From contig JH720352.1 of assembly GCA_000231825.2 (NCBI GenBank), positions 115,759-179,758 of the forward strand: 64,000 nt of DNA, in the 5' to 3' direction. The translations under genes and the position numbers were made by a program. Within the stretch, counting starts at the first letter, position 1, and every line of letters starts with the position of its first letter. Shown here in pieces: positions 50,155 to 63,848 of this stretch. Source of the DNA: Tetrahymena elliotti 4EA (lineage: Eukaryota > Ciliophora > Oligohymenophorea > Hymenostomatida > Tetrahymenidae). The notes under the pieces were generated by a model. It was given only the letters and a program-made list of their open reading frames with translations. It did no database searches and was not told the origin of the DNA.

Positions 50155-50811
50155 TCAAAAATGACTTTTGATTATTTATTTATTTTTTTAATAATATCTA
50201 ATTTGGGAGCAACTATTGGGGTTTTGAATTTAGTTGAGTAAGAATCTAGATAATTCGTAATGCTCTTCTTTATTAGATACCTTGCTGTTTTTAAGCCAAA
50301 ATTCATTTATGTTAGTTAGATAGTATTCGAAAAGAGGCTTCAATTAAGATTTTTCTACCAAATTTTTTGCTTTCATATTCCATCTCTTTCCTTCAGTTTT
50401 AAGACTGTATTTTAAGAATTTACATAACTAATTATAACCATAAGAAACCTTAGTTATATTAATAAAAAACATCTTTTATTATTCATCTTCTTCGTTTTCT
50501 ACATATCTCTAAAAAGATTTGAGTATGTTTTTCATTAAATTTGAATTTTAAAGCTACTACTATGTCTTGTCTGAACAATTATTATTTTAATAAACCTCCG
50601 TTTGAGATTCGTTTATTGAATTTTTAGTTTCTTCATATAATTAAGAGTCATTTTTTTCTTAGTCTTCTTCATATTAGTTATTAGAGGATATATGATTTTA
50701 TTAGCTGGGTAAATATATTTGAGCGATATCAAGAAACATTTAAATAGAAAACTTAGATTTATATTTGGAATCATCTAAATAAATTTTTTCACCAAGTTAA
50801 TTAATCAACAT
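50155..50811 (-). CDS. Family-A protein, beta subfamily, copy A7
   Basis: Intact, 218 residues, ATG at 50811. It starts MLINQLGEKIYLDDSKYKSK and lacks four residues of the beta N-terminal region without loss of frame. The core has a changed FFIN in place of FFCN and LKPLFEYYLTNINEFWL. It pairs with A6. Confidence 0.75.
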
Positions 50812-52559
50812 TTTTTGTACTTCTTAAATCAGTTTTTTATAAATTTTGTAATTATAATCTTTATTAACTTTCCAATTAAAATGTAATACAAATTCAATCA
50901 CTGATAAATTGCTTTAAATTATTAGTTAAATTAGTGTCTTTCTTTAGTTATTCAAATTTTTAATATTTCCTTTACCACAAGCTATTCTTCCAGCACTTAA
51001 TCTCTATTTTAAATATTCTTCTACAAATTTAAATATCTCCTTTGAATTTTACTTTAACTTAAGTTATTAATATAATTAAAAATTATTTTATTAGACTAAA
51101 TTTATTTAGAGCTTTACTGTTGTTTATTTTTATATTTTTGTGTGAAGGTATTTTTGTATTGTAGAAATATTTGAAATTTTTAAAAATTGAGAAAATGTTG
51201 TCATCAAAATAGATATCAAATTGCAAATTATCTTCTAACAATCAACTGAATTTGAAATTTTGTCTTCTTTTTATTAATTAATAACTATTTATCCAAAAAA
51301 ATTTCAATTAATGCTTAATAAATATTTGATTGAATTTCATAGAGCAAAAAATTGAATTATTGAACAGGGAAATCAATAAATCTAATTATAAGTATTTCTT
51401 TAATCAGTTAGTTAGTTAGTTTGCAAGTTATTTGATGTTCCTTTCTTTTTTATTTGAGCTTTAAATAAATGTAAATGTCTCACTTTTTTTTAGCCAGAAA
51501 GCTCAAGAATGATTTAAAATATTTCTGAAAAAACTTAAGAATTTTAAAGTTAAAAATTAAACTAAAATCATAAACATTTTATTTTATTTTGTTTTTATTT
51601 ATTCAGCAATTTATGATTTTATAATTTTTTTTATTTTACAATATTTGATTCTTCATTAATATTTTACAATAAATGCGCAATATAAAATATTTTTTATCTC
51701 TAGGGAAAAAAAATGGAATATTTTTAAAATATTAATACGTCTTAGTGTAAGCCTTAGAAATAAAATAACCAAATATGAAATTGAGAAAAAAGATACTCAC
51801 TTAATAAATTCTTCCTAAATTAGATAATTAATATTGAATTTTTAAAATTTCATTTTTCCTTTCAAAATTAAAAAAAATTTTTTTTTTAGAAGATTTACAA
51901 GAATAGAAATTATTAGATTAGCTTTGAGTGTTCCTTTAATAATAGAGTATTAACTAACAAGCTAATAGGAAAAAATATTAATAGATATTTTTTAGAATAA
52001 ATAGGTTTTATTTTCATAATTGAAACAAGTAATGATTGTTCTGCTCAAATGATCTAGAAAGATTTTTAAAATTAAAAAATTAATATTACTGTAAGTAAAT
52101 TTCTTGTTTTACTATAAAAACAGAAATAATGATGTAATTAAATTGATCACACAAAAAATTAAATTATTTGTCTATTTCAAATAGTACTTCAATCAATAAT
52201 GATTGATAAGTAGTAATTCATAAGTGGGAATTGATTTGCAATTTAATCCTTTTTCATCTAAAAGTTGATTCTATTATAGTTAACAAATTTTGTAAATTTC
52301 AATTAAATAAAGTTATGAGAATTTTAATTATCAAAGCAAGAATAGCTACTAATTAATAATCATCTTTCAAAGATAGGCAAAATAAATAATATTAACTTAC
52401 AAAAATTCTAAAAACCAAACAAATAATATTATTTTTACATACAATTTTGAGATTATTTTGCTGGTAGCTATGATTATTTTTTGATTTTAAGTTTTTTTTT
52501 CTATGGTTTGTATTAGGATCCTCAAACATTAAATATCCCCTAAAAAAATAAATTTAAGA
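50812..52559. other. Spacer between A7 and zinc-finger remnant
   Basis: Corresponds to 29,770-31,647. No gene recognised. Confidence 0.45.
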
Positions 52560-54160
52560 TAGTTTACTAGCAATCAGATTAAATGCAATTAATCAACATA
52601 TTTCTTGGATGATTTATTTGAAAAAAAACCAAGCAAAGGAAGGAGAATCTTTGACTTAAAGATGTCTAGAATACTTTATGATCTTTGCACCTATTTTATG
52701 ACACTCAGAACAAGGAAAAGCTTAGTTGTAAAATTCATATATTTAAATGATATTGCACTAAAAACTAACATGATTAAAACATAAACCATCATATAATGAA
52801 AAAGACTAGAAGTTTTTAGAACTTAAACATCAGAATCTCTTTATTTGTTTACTTCAATAATTTCTTCTTTCATTTTGTTTTTTTTAGACCCTTTTGACAA
52901 ACAGAATGATTGTCTGAGTAAGATCTTATTGCCTATTTATTAGTATTTTTATTAAAGCTAAGCTAAAAACTATCTATTTTCTGCAAAAATGTGGGTAGTT
53001 TATCTAAGAAGTTTTTATAAAAGCTCGAAAATTAAAAATCGAATTATTTAGTTATTTGATCATTTATTTGATTTCTTTAGTCATTTGTTATTTTTTTTTA
53101 ATTTCTGTATCATTTTATAGCCTCATAAAAACATCCCTTTACTCTTCATTAATATTTAGTTTGCTAGTCTACATGATCTTTATTGCAATAAAGTAGAAAA
53201 TATTTTTAAAAAATAAAACAAAATAACTTTTCTACTCAAAAATAAGTAAGTCTATTTACTATGTAAAGTTAAATTCAAAAGAGCATAAAATATGACAATT
53301 TTTTAAAGTAATTCATAATTAAAAAATAAATGCTACTTTTTAGAAAAATGGTTTTGCTTCGTATCTTCCATTAAAAGTTTTTGGTACTATTTTTAAATGT
53401 TACAATTAAATAAAACAATCTAATTATTTTCTTAAGGCTTCCTCAATTTAACTCAATTACCAAAACATTATTTAAAGATCAAAGATTCTTCATTTTCAAA
53501 CAAAGTCTACTAATAATATCAGATACACTAATAATAATTGTCATATTTACACTGAATAATTTTTAAAAATCTTCTATCTAAATAGTAAAACCTGTATGGT
53601 CAGCATGATTATCTAACATACTAAAAGAAGCACATCATATTTTTAATCTACTTCCACATTCTTATTTATTGAAAATTTAATAAGCCTGGGCAGTTGTTAT
53701 GCCTTTCTATATACTTTTATAGCCAGTATTTTTAATAAGGCAATAAATATCTTTTTTACATGATTTTTTCAATAAAATTTGGAAGTTCAAAATGTGTTTT
53801 ATTCCAAACAATTATTAATCTAAAAATTAAAGGATAAATTCAATTTATTATAAAGAAATTTTTAATTTTTAAAGTGATAATATAATATGAAATATTTTAA
53901 ATTTTATCTTGTGTATATGTATGTATTCTAACATTAATTCTAATTTCTGAAATAAATGATACTAATTGTTAGATTTATTATTGATACTCTTCTTTTAAAA
54001 ACTATTAAAATAACTAACTTTGATCTGAATTAATAGTTTATTTCCAGATAAATATTTATCTGAAGGGATTGTTTCATTGATTTTTGCTTATTTTTTATCT
54101 AGATGCCATTTAAAATTCTTTGTGAATTTATTACTCCTACTTTTATAAAATAATAATTAA
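52560..54160 (-). pseudogene. Zinc-finger gene copy 5, decayed
   Basis: The CHY part retains FPCSECH, but the neighbouring double Cys became Phe-Tyr and a frameshift follows. The B-box-like exon (53,340-53,770) has a TGA where the intact copy codes Gly187. Part of the N-terminal exons is deleted, so that first-exon sequence runs into third-exon sequence near 53,990. Confidence 0.7.
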
Positions 54161-57100
54161 AATACTAACATTAAAAAATATCTAACATAAAAAATAAAAT
54201 TAATTTAGATAGCAAGGTTTATTATTTTTTGGTACTAAATAATAAAGAAATTTCTTTGATGTAAATTTTTATTTTAAAAATAAGATAATTGTTTTTATTT
54301 GATTGATTATGCTTTTTAAAAATAAATAAACTATATTGTATATATTAATGAATGACTATACTTTTTTAATTTATATGATAAAAAAAGTTGATTTTGTATT
54401 AATTTATATGATAAAAAAGTTGATTTTGTAATTTATTTTTTGATTCTCAAAAAACATCTCAATAATTTTAATATATTTTTGCTTATGTTTTAGATTTAAA
54501 CATAAATATTTTTCATTTATTTATTTTAGAAAATAAGTTTTTGATACAATTGAAAATTTTTAAATTTATACGCAGTCAAACTAGCAACTATTTTTTCTTC
54601 AATTTTTAAATAGTCTTTGTTAGATTTACCATATCTTCATTTGATAAAAGTAAAAAAGAAAGATCTAGAAAGAATCAAATAGAATTTAGATTTTTTAAAT
54701 AATGTTTTTTGTTTTTGTATCAAGAATTATTGTTTGCAAGTTGAGCTACAGTTTTTGGTATAATTAAGATTGATATAAATGTTTAAAAAGTATAAAAAAG
54801 TTAACTTGAGCTGTTTATTTATCAAATTTCAATATTTAAAAAAAAGAGCATGAAAGCAAAATTAACTTTTGTTGATAATAAATAGTTAGACCTTAATCTA
54901 AAAATTTACTACCTAATTACTAATTACATGAGGAATTTATTTAATTATTTCTTTTTATCCAGTTACAATGATCTAATTAATTTTTCTTCCCCCACTAAAA
55001 CAGAAAATTAACAAGAAATAGCCTTTTTGATTGATTAACTTTTTAAACATTTAAAAAAGACAAAAATTGAAATTTCGTATTTTTCTATTTAAAATTTTTG
55101 TAAAATTGTTTATTTGAGAATAATATCTTTTTTTTTATTATTCTGGCTTAGAAATCTTTTTCTTTGATTTTCTAAATATTATTTTATAAAATTCAAATTA
55201 TTTAATAATCTTTTTATTGATATATCCATTATATCATTTACAAATATGTAACATTATCAATAACTCATTGATTTATTTTGTTGGATAAGAAAAAAAATAT
55301 TTTAAGGATATAATCAGATGAAAAATTATTCTGGCAAATGCTTTTAAAAGCTTAAACTTAATACACAAATGTAATGATAAAAATAAACAGGATAAGAAAG
55401 AGCATTATGAAAGATAAAAATAAGAATAAACCATTATTATGAAAATCTAAATAATTGGTTGAAAGAAAATTTATTAAGAATAGACAATTATTATTTTTTA
55501 ATTTACAATGAGTTTCATTCCTTACTTAAAAACAACTTGAGGAGATTTGCAAATAATCAATATATTAATTACATCATTAAATTGTGAAAAATTAATAAAA
55601 ACCAAAATTGTGTTTATCAATTTTTGATATTTGTGTTGAAATCAAAATCAAGTGTTGAATAGAAATTTATTTTGTGGATGATTTATTAAAAAGAGATAGT
55701 TTTTCTTCTTTTAATTATTTAAATATATCTATTAACGCAGCTTTAATTATTAATAAAAGAAAAGCGAAAAGTCAAAACATATCAAATGTTGTAAGAGCTT
55801 GTTCAATAAACAAAATATTATTTTATTTTTAAAAGAAATTTAAGATAGGATGGATGATTTTACTCGTCATTTTCTTAATAATTTTTTTTCGATTGTACAA
55901 ATTATTTTTTTAAAAATATCAAAATTGAAGCAATTATTTTGTTAAAAATCATTATTTGGTTGTTTATTTGAAAAATCAAATCCAAAGAAAACATGTAAAT
56001 GGAATATTTTTAGGTAATGTAAATCTCAATACTAATATGGTTAAAATAATTTCTTATAATATCAAAGATAAGCATAATTTTGTAGTTAAAAAAATATCTT
56101 TATTAAGTTATGGTTTATAAGTGCTCATTTTAAGGTTTCATTTTGGATATATACTTAGTATTGATTATTAATAATACTAAAAATAAACTTAGACTTACAT
56201 TTAAAGATACAAAATTGTAAAATGCTTGAATCATAAGTATCAAGGAAATATGTTTACTGGCATTTTATAATCTTTGATTTGATTCCCTTTTAATATTGCT
56301 TGCTTGTAACTACTCCATTTGTTCATAGATAATTTACTTTTTATTCTGTATTACTTTAACAAAATTATCTACTATCTTAACTACCAAAATGAATGCATGT
56401 TGTAGGTTATTAAAACTCTTAAAAGAAAAATTAAGTTGAGTTTCAATTTTTTATGATCTCAATCAAAATAATCATTTTATAATTCCATTGAAATATCCAC
56501 TTGACCTCGCCATATTTAGTATTTTAAATTAAATACATGAAGCTTAAAAGTAGGAAAAAAATATGTAAAAAATAGCATCAAAAAATTATTTTTAAAAATA
56601 AAAAAAAGTAGATTTGTAAAGATTTTGAAATATTATTTAAATAACCAAAACAACATTTTATTAAAAATTAATAAATCATTTTATAAATTCAAAATGTTTC
56701 TTTTACGTCTTTATGTAAATAAATAGAAGCAATTAGTATTGAAACAAACGAAGCATACTAAATGAGTTTTTAGCTAAATATTATTTATGCTTCTATAGAA
56801 CTCTTTAGATAACATCATAAGATGCTTTAAATAAATATTTTTAAAATCACAAAATATCAAATTTAGAACCATAAAAACACACAATTTCAGAAATCTTAAA
56901 GATTATCACAAATATTTTCGTACAAAAATCAATATTTAAAGAACAAAAATTTAAAAAGACTTAAATTTCTCCATAAATGCTTATGCGTGTGTTGAATAAA
57001 AAAAGCTTAGAAATCAATTTTTCTTTATTTATTTTCAGATTTATGAAAAATTCTGATAAATTGTTGATTTTTAATTAAAAGCACCATCAATTAATAAACA

Positions 57101-57229
57101 AATTACAAATTGGAATTGCAAATATTAAATTATCAAACAAAATATAATTATACACTATAAAATAAGCCAGCTTCAATTATGAAAATTAGAAATACTTTCT
57201 ATTTTATGAATGATTTGATTCATTTTTTA
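54161..57229. other. Long spacer, first copy of a large duplication
   Basis: No intact gene. Conserved blocks shared with 61,240-64,000 include AAAAGAAAAGCGAAAAGTC (55,756), and a minus-strand MNKWSSYKQA frame near 56,330, kept in both copies. These could be remains of a third gene. Confidence 0.45.
54365..54436. repeat. 33-bp sequence in two tandem copies
   Basis: AATTTATATGATAAAAAA followed by GTTGATTTTGTA occurs twice in a row with one A/T difference in run length. Confidence 0.8.
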
Positions 57230-57680
57230 TCAGCGAATGATTTTGATTATCTATTTACTTTTTTAGTAGAATCTTATTTAGTTGCAATTATCTGGATTTT
57301 GAATTTAATCAAGTAAATATTCAATTAATTCTTCATGTTCTTACTTATTTATCACTTTACTGTTTCCAAGCCAAAATTTGTTTGCATTTTATAGATAGTA
57401 TTCAAAAAGGGGTTTTAATTTAGATTTCTCCACAAGATTTTTAGCTTTCATATTCCATCTCTTTCCATTAGTCTTCAGACTAAATTTTAAAAATTTACAC
57501 AACTGATTATGGTTGTATGGTACTTTAGCTAGATGACAAAAGAATTACTTTTATTCTTCATCTTTTTCATTCTCCACAAACCTTTAAAAAGATTTTAGTA
57601 TGTTTTTCATTAAATTGGAGTTTTTTAATTAATTCTGTTTTAGATTCCTACAAGTATGTATGCCATCCATTCTTGAAGAG
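54550..57680. repeat. Segmental duplication, copy 1 (partner at 61,240-64,000)
   Basis: Landmarks in the same order: ACTAAAACAGAAAATT (54,994 and 61,518), TTGGATAAGAAAAAAAATAT, ATCAAGTGTTGAATAGAAAT, AAAAGAAAAGCGAAAAGTC, CTTGTAACTACTCCATTTG, and the 3' half of a family-A gene. The offset is 6.5-6.6 kb. The second copy lacks about 230 bp after TCAAATGTTGTAAGA. Confidence 0.85.
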
Positions 57681-57898
57681 ACATAAGAAATTTGAACTTA
57701 TTCATTTTAAAGAGAGTTATTATTTATTTCTTTCTCCATGTAATTTTAACAGCCATTATAGGAGCATTATTATTATTATTACTGTTATGGTAAATGTATT
57801 TAAACAATATCAAGAAACATTTAGATTGAAAAATCAGATTTTTTTATATAAAAACTCATCTCTTTTTTCAGTTAAGTTTAGTCTCCAAGCTGATTCAT
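57230..57898 (-). CDS. Family-A protein, beta-like, copy A8
   Basis: Intact, 222 residues, ATG at 57898. It starts MNQLGDQTQLKKEMSFYIKK, then FSIQMFLDIVQIHL followed by a run of seven Gln, coded almost entirely by TAA. It is the most divergent intact copy (KVPYNHNQLCKF, EYLLDQIQNPDNC) and has no alpha partner or zinc-finger gene next to it. It groups with A10. Confidence 0.75.
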
Positions 57899-60529
57899 TT
57901 TTTTTTCTTTCGTTTGTTTTGAGTAATTCAGTATTTTATATGATTCTATTTGTTTATATTATTTTCCAAATTTAATGACTTCACATTAAAAAAAAAGAGG
58001 ACTAAGGCTTACACCAAAATAGATTAGTTTGAACAGAGTTTTTCACTAGTTAATATGTTTTGCTTTGCTATTTTAGTTTCTAATATTTTTCTTAATCACA
58101 CTGGGTAGGAAATCAAATATATGATTCTTCAAAAAAACAACAAGTATAAAAAGAAAAGTTAAGAATTGTAAATTATTGCCTCATTGTATTAAAACAAGTA
58201 GTTGATTAAAAACTTAGGGGCAAGAAAATTGAATAACTAATCACTTTTTGATGAAATAGTAAAAAATTATTTAATTATTCATGTTATTCTTAGCCTCTTT
58301 CTTCTTTATTTAAGATATTATGAATTATTTTTTTTCCCCACAAAAGACAAAAGAAAACTTATTTAAATATTCTTTCAGTAGAAAACACTCATAATTAATT
58401 GGTTAATTGATAATTATTATCAATCTATAAAGCAAAATTTAAGTTTTATGATATTAAGCAAATATAACTTACATCCATTTAAACTTTATTGCTATTTAAA
58501 ATCAAATAACTTTTTTAATTCGTATTGAAAAAATGTTTTAATTTTTTTTTAAATATTTAAAAATCTTTAAATAAATTGAATGTAAGCAGTATCTCGTTCA
58601 TCTTTTACTCATCATGACCTTCGCTTTTTGATGAGTATGATTTTGAAAATTTTTTAAAAAAATAGAAAAATTACATTGAATATTTCAAAATTTTGATAAA
58701 AGTTAATATAAAGAAAAACAATAATTAATCAATATTTGAACATCTTTTAGTTAGTTAATTATCTTAAAATTAACTTTCCAAATCAACTTTGTTTGTGGAA
58801 AAAGCAATTATTTGTTATGATATTTATTTTGTTTCTACAAACTTCTATTAATTTAGGTGATACTTAATTTGTTTAAAAACATGCATGGTTACAATACAAA
58901 ATTTACAATATTTATCCTTTGTTATACAATTTACTCTAAAAAAGGGAGTAACTATTTCTATTATATTTAGTACTCATAAAAGTCATTAATTTAGGTATTT
59001 TTAAAATTTATGACATAAAAAATAAAATATTTCTTAGAATTTTTGCCTTATTAGAACAAACAACATTACTTTAAAATTAAATAATTATTACTTTATTCTA
59101 ACTTACAAATTCTTAAAGATGATCCTTGTTCTCTATTTAAATCATAATAAAAATGAAAGAAAATACTGCTTTTTTATTTTAAAAATCTAAATATAAAAGT
59201 CTTTTTTCTATTGTTTCTTAATCTTAACAAAAGCCTATTTTTACAAAAATAATTAATTTTTAGCCTATGATATTTAAAACCAAAGATTAATAACATATTA
59301 ATGTAAAATCTAGAAATAAATAGAAATTTTTTTACTATTAATGCAACTATTTAAATTTTATAAATGAAAGAATAATTCTAGTTTTTTATAAATATTATTA
59401 TGTTTACTTAGCAAATCTTTAGTTACATTTTTGAGATATTTTTTATCTTTACATTCAACTCACTTAAAAACTTAACTTTTTATTCCATTTTCATTTCATA
59501 AAATAATCTACAAAATTTAAGAATGTAAAATATAAAAAATATTTTTGCAAAATAATTTTTGCAGAAAAAGGATATCTAATTTGTGATGAAATAAGAATTC
59601 CAAAAAGTAATTCGCAAGAGCATTATTTTTAAAAATTAATTAACAATTCAATTAACTTCAACTATCTTTCTCCATTTTCCATTTTATCAATTATAGTTAT
59701 TGACCAGATAAAAAATCTGAAAAATGTTTAAATAACTATTTGTCATTTAAAATAAAAACTGGATGTTTTCATGTTAGACTTGGTGTTATCTAATCTTTCA
59801 AATTTAAAATAGCTTCAGAAAGGTGATACGCCATATTTACAGCTAAATGATTTTCAAAAACCTAGTGATAAGAAATCACTTTTGTTTTAAATGGTTTAAA
59901 TAAATAAAAAATAATTAATTTTAAATGAATATTTTACAATAGATGTGGATGAATAAAAAATGAAAATTTTAATTTATCTTTATTTAAATAATTTTTCTTT
60001 CAAATTTAAAAGGTTATATTTTAAAATGAAATTATTTAAGAGTAATTAGTTATTTTCCAAAAACTATATGTACTATTTTTTTTAAAAAGATCATTATGAT
60101 TATCTCTGATAATTTACTATTTAGAAATTAAGTTTATCTTCTTTTGAAAGATTTTTTTTATTAAAAAAATAGTTCTATCGATTTTTGCTACCGATAACAC
60201 ATTATTTTTTATTACTTTCAAAAAAATCAAAATATTTTCTCACAAATAAGAAAATTAATATTGATCGAATTCATGACTTTAGCTAATAAATAATTTATGT
60301 CCCCTACTTCTTCAGATTATTTTTTAAATAATTAAACAAATAAATTGATAATTTAATTCGATACATAGTAATATAGTTGTAAAGATCAGATACAAATTAT
60401 TATGTAATTTTTATTTTATCAAAAAAAATTTTCCTTTATATAACAGGTAATAATGGTCTAGTTTTCTCAATTTATAATTTTTAAAGGCTCACAATTAACT
60501 AATATATAGTGCTCCTCTTTGTTTAGATT
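57899..60529. other. AT-rich spacer
   Basis: No gene recognised on either strand. Confidence 0.4.
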
Positions 60530-60670
60530 TTTTGATTCTCAAATCTAATTGATCAATATTCAAAATATATTCAAAAATATGTTTCAATCTAGATTTCTTT
60601 ATTAAAATGTTTGCTTTCATTTCCCATCTCTTTGATTTTGGTTTAAGACTTTATCTTAGGAATTTTAATA
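60530..60670 (-). pseudogene. Family-A relic, copy A9
   Basis: Only part of the core survives: SLKPKSKRWEMKANILIKKS, then RLKHIFEYILNI. The conserved KRW and the spacing are kept, but both flanks have lost similarity and no start or stop remains in place. Confidence 0.6.
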
Positions 60671-63600
60671 GGAATACATTTTTGAATTATAAAAAGGTGA
60701 TTTTGTAATTTGTTTCTATCTGATAAAGATCACTTAAAAAAAGTAATAAATTGTAAGTAGAACATTTTTGCATTTAGTTATTTTACAAAATTAATTTTGA
60801 TGAAATGTTGCATATTCAATAGATTTGAATAGATGTTAATCAAAAAGACATACTCGACAAAATTTAAAACAGCAAATTATAAAATTTTTCAAGCTTAATA
60901 ATTATTATTTATCAAATAAATTATTGCTTGATAACTAATTTAAGATAATATTATTCATGTTAAAAAATGCTTTTTACTTAAAATCAAAACACCTCATTCA
61001 TTCCTTTTTATAGTAACCTTTTTTTTAAAAAACATTATTTTCTTTATATATTTGAAAAACTAAATTTGATATTAATTTATGATTTAGTGAGTATAATATT
61101 TAATTTATTTAGCGGTACTTTGCCAAAATATTTTGCTATTTTTACTAGTTATTATTTTTTTGTCTAAAATCATTTTTTAAAAGAATCACAAATTATTACT
61201 AGTAAATTTTTACTACTATTAGATAATTAAATGGTATACTAAATTATTCATAATCAAACTAGCTACTATTTTTTCTTCTTCAATTTTTTAATATTTATTA
61301 TTAGAATTAAACATATCTTACTTTGGTAAATGTAAATGAGAAATGCTTAAGAGAATGAAAATTTTTTTTATCAAATAACAATATTTAAAAAAATATTATT
61401 GAGATATTCTGATAATATGCATGAATCTAAAATTGTTTGCCTAATTTTCAATTACATGAGGAGTTGATTGAATTTCTTTTTATCCAGCTAAAATGAACTA
61501 ATTAATTTTTCTTCCCCACTAAAACAGAAAATTCACTAGTAATAGCCTTTTTGTGATTATTTATTTTTTTAAACATTTTAAAAAGTTAAAATTGAAATTT
61601 CATATTTAAAATTACTGTTCAGTTATTTGGAATATTTGAGAAAAGTATTTTTTATTTTTTTTAATTTTGCTTAGAAATCTTTTTATTTGATTTTTTAAAT
61701 ATTATTTCATAAAATCCAAAATATTTTTTCATTTTTTTATTGATTATTTAATTATTTCATTTTTCAATAATAATATTATCAATATTTTATGGATTTATTT
61801 ATGGTTGGATAAGAAAAAAAATATTTTAAGGATATATCCTATTAAAAAATAAGTTAAATGATTTTTAAAGCTTTAGCTTAAAACCTAAAAATAATAAATA
61901 AAATAAGCAGGAAAAGAAAGAGCATAAAGAAACAAAAAATAAGAATGATCCACTATTATCTTTTAATTTATTATTAATTGAATTTAAATTCATTCATTCC
62001 AATCAGGAAAATTTGGGGGGAAATTTACAAATAATCAATTAATTTTATGACTAAATTGTTAAAAACCTTAAATTTACCTTACAAATTTTGATAAAATCTA
62101 AATGTATAGTTGAAAGAAAAATTATTTTGTGGATTATTAAATAACAAGAGTCAGCGTTACTTACTTCTTTTAATTACTTAAATATTTCAATTGGCACCAC
62201 TTCATTTTAAAAAAAGATAATTATAATTATACCAAAGTTAATAGTAAAATATTATTATAAAATAACAAAATAAACTCAAAACTGTACAAAGGAAAAAAAA
62301 TTAAATTAAAAAATAAATTATAGATAAGAATAACCAATTATTATTTTTTAATTTACAAATTGATTGAGTTTCATTCCTTTCATAAAAACAACTAGGGGAG
62401 ATTTCCTAATAATTTATTTATTAATTTATCACTAAATAAAAAAATCAAAATTTGAGCTTTCAATTTTTGATATTTGGGTCGAAATAAAAATCAAGTGTCG
62501 AATAGAAATTTATTTTGTGGATGATTTTTTAAAAGAAAGAGAGAGTATTACTTGATTTAATTATTTAAATACATCTATCAACACCACTTTAATTATTCCT
62601 AAAAGAAAAGCGAAAAGTCAAAACATATCAAATGTTGTAAGATATTTATGTGATGCTCCTTTCAATACAAATGTGGTTAAAATTATTTCTTATAATACCA
62701 AAGATAAGCAAAATTTTAAAGTTAAAAAAATATCTTTATTAAGTCAAGTAAGTTTTTATTTTTAGGTTTCATTTTTGATATATATTTAGCATATATAATT
62801 AATAATACTAAAAATAAACTTAGGCTTACATTTAAAGATGCGAAACATAAAATGCTTGAATCTCAAATATCAAAACAATGTGTTTACTATCATTTCATCT
62901 TCTTTTAATTAATTGCCTTTTTATAATGCTTGCTTGTAACTACTCCATTTGTTCATATATAATTTACTTTTATTCTTTATTACTTTAACTAAATTATCTA
63001 CTCAAATTTATATTAACTATCAAAACATGAAAGCACATTGCATACCTTGCTATTAAAACTCTTATAGAAAAATGAAGTTACATTTCAATTTTTTATGATC
63101 TCTAAATAATCATTTTAGAGATCAAATTAAAATAAAGCTTGACCAAGCCATAATTAGTATTCTAAATAAAATACATGAAAATTTAAAGTAGAATCAAACA
63201 TCAAAAAATAGGATAAAAAAATTATTTTTAAGAAGAAAAAAAGGGAGTATTGTTAAGATGAAATATTATTTAGAGAACAAAAACAAAATTTTGTTAAAAA
63301 TTCATAAATCATTTTATAAATTAAAAACATTTCCTTATGTCTTTATTCAAATAATCGAAACGCTTATTCTCAAAACAAATAAAGCATACTAAATGAGTTT
63401 TTAGCTAAATATTAATTGTACTTCAAATAAACTTTATAATCAAATTATATGATGTTTTAATATTTATTTAAAATGACAAAATATAAAATTTAGAACTGTA
63501 AAACACAAAATTTCAGAAAATCTTAAATGACATCCCAGATATGTGAATACAAACAAATCAATCTTGGCTCACAAATATTTAAAAAGACTGTAAATTACTC

Positions 63601-63848
63601 TAATGATGCAGATGTTTGGAACAAATTAATTAATTATCTATTTCAGATTTAATAAAAACTCTGAAAAATAAGAAGTTAATTGTAGATATTTAATGAAAAT
63701 CATGATCAATAAGCAAAAAAATTGGAATTGTAAACATTAAATTATCAAACAAAATATAAGAAATATAATAACACACTATAAAATTTGCCTAATTCAATTA
63801 TGAAAATTACAAATGCTTGCTATTTTGAAATGATTTAATTCGTTTTTA
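60671..63848. other. Spacer, mostly second copy of the large duplication
   Basis: From 61,240 it matches 54,550 onward. A smaller internal duplication around 62,101-62,220 repeats part of 62,480-62,600. No intact gene. Confidence 0.45.

Noticed and set aside
57673..57975. Plus-strand 100-codon frame
   Set aside because: It is antisense to the intact family-A gene A8 and has no family features.
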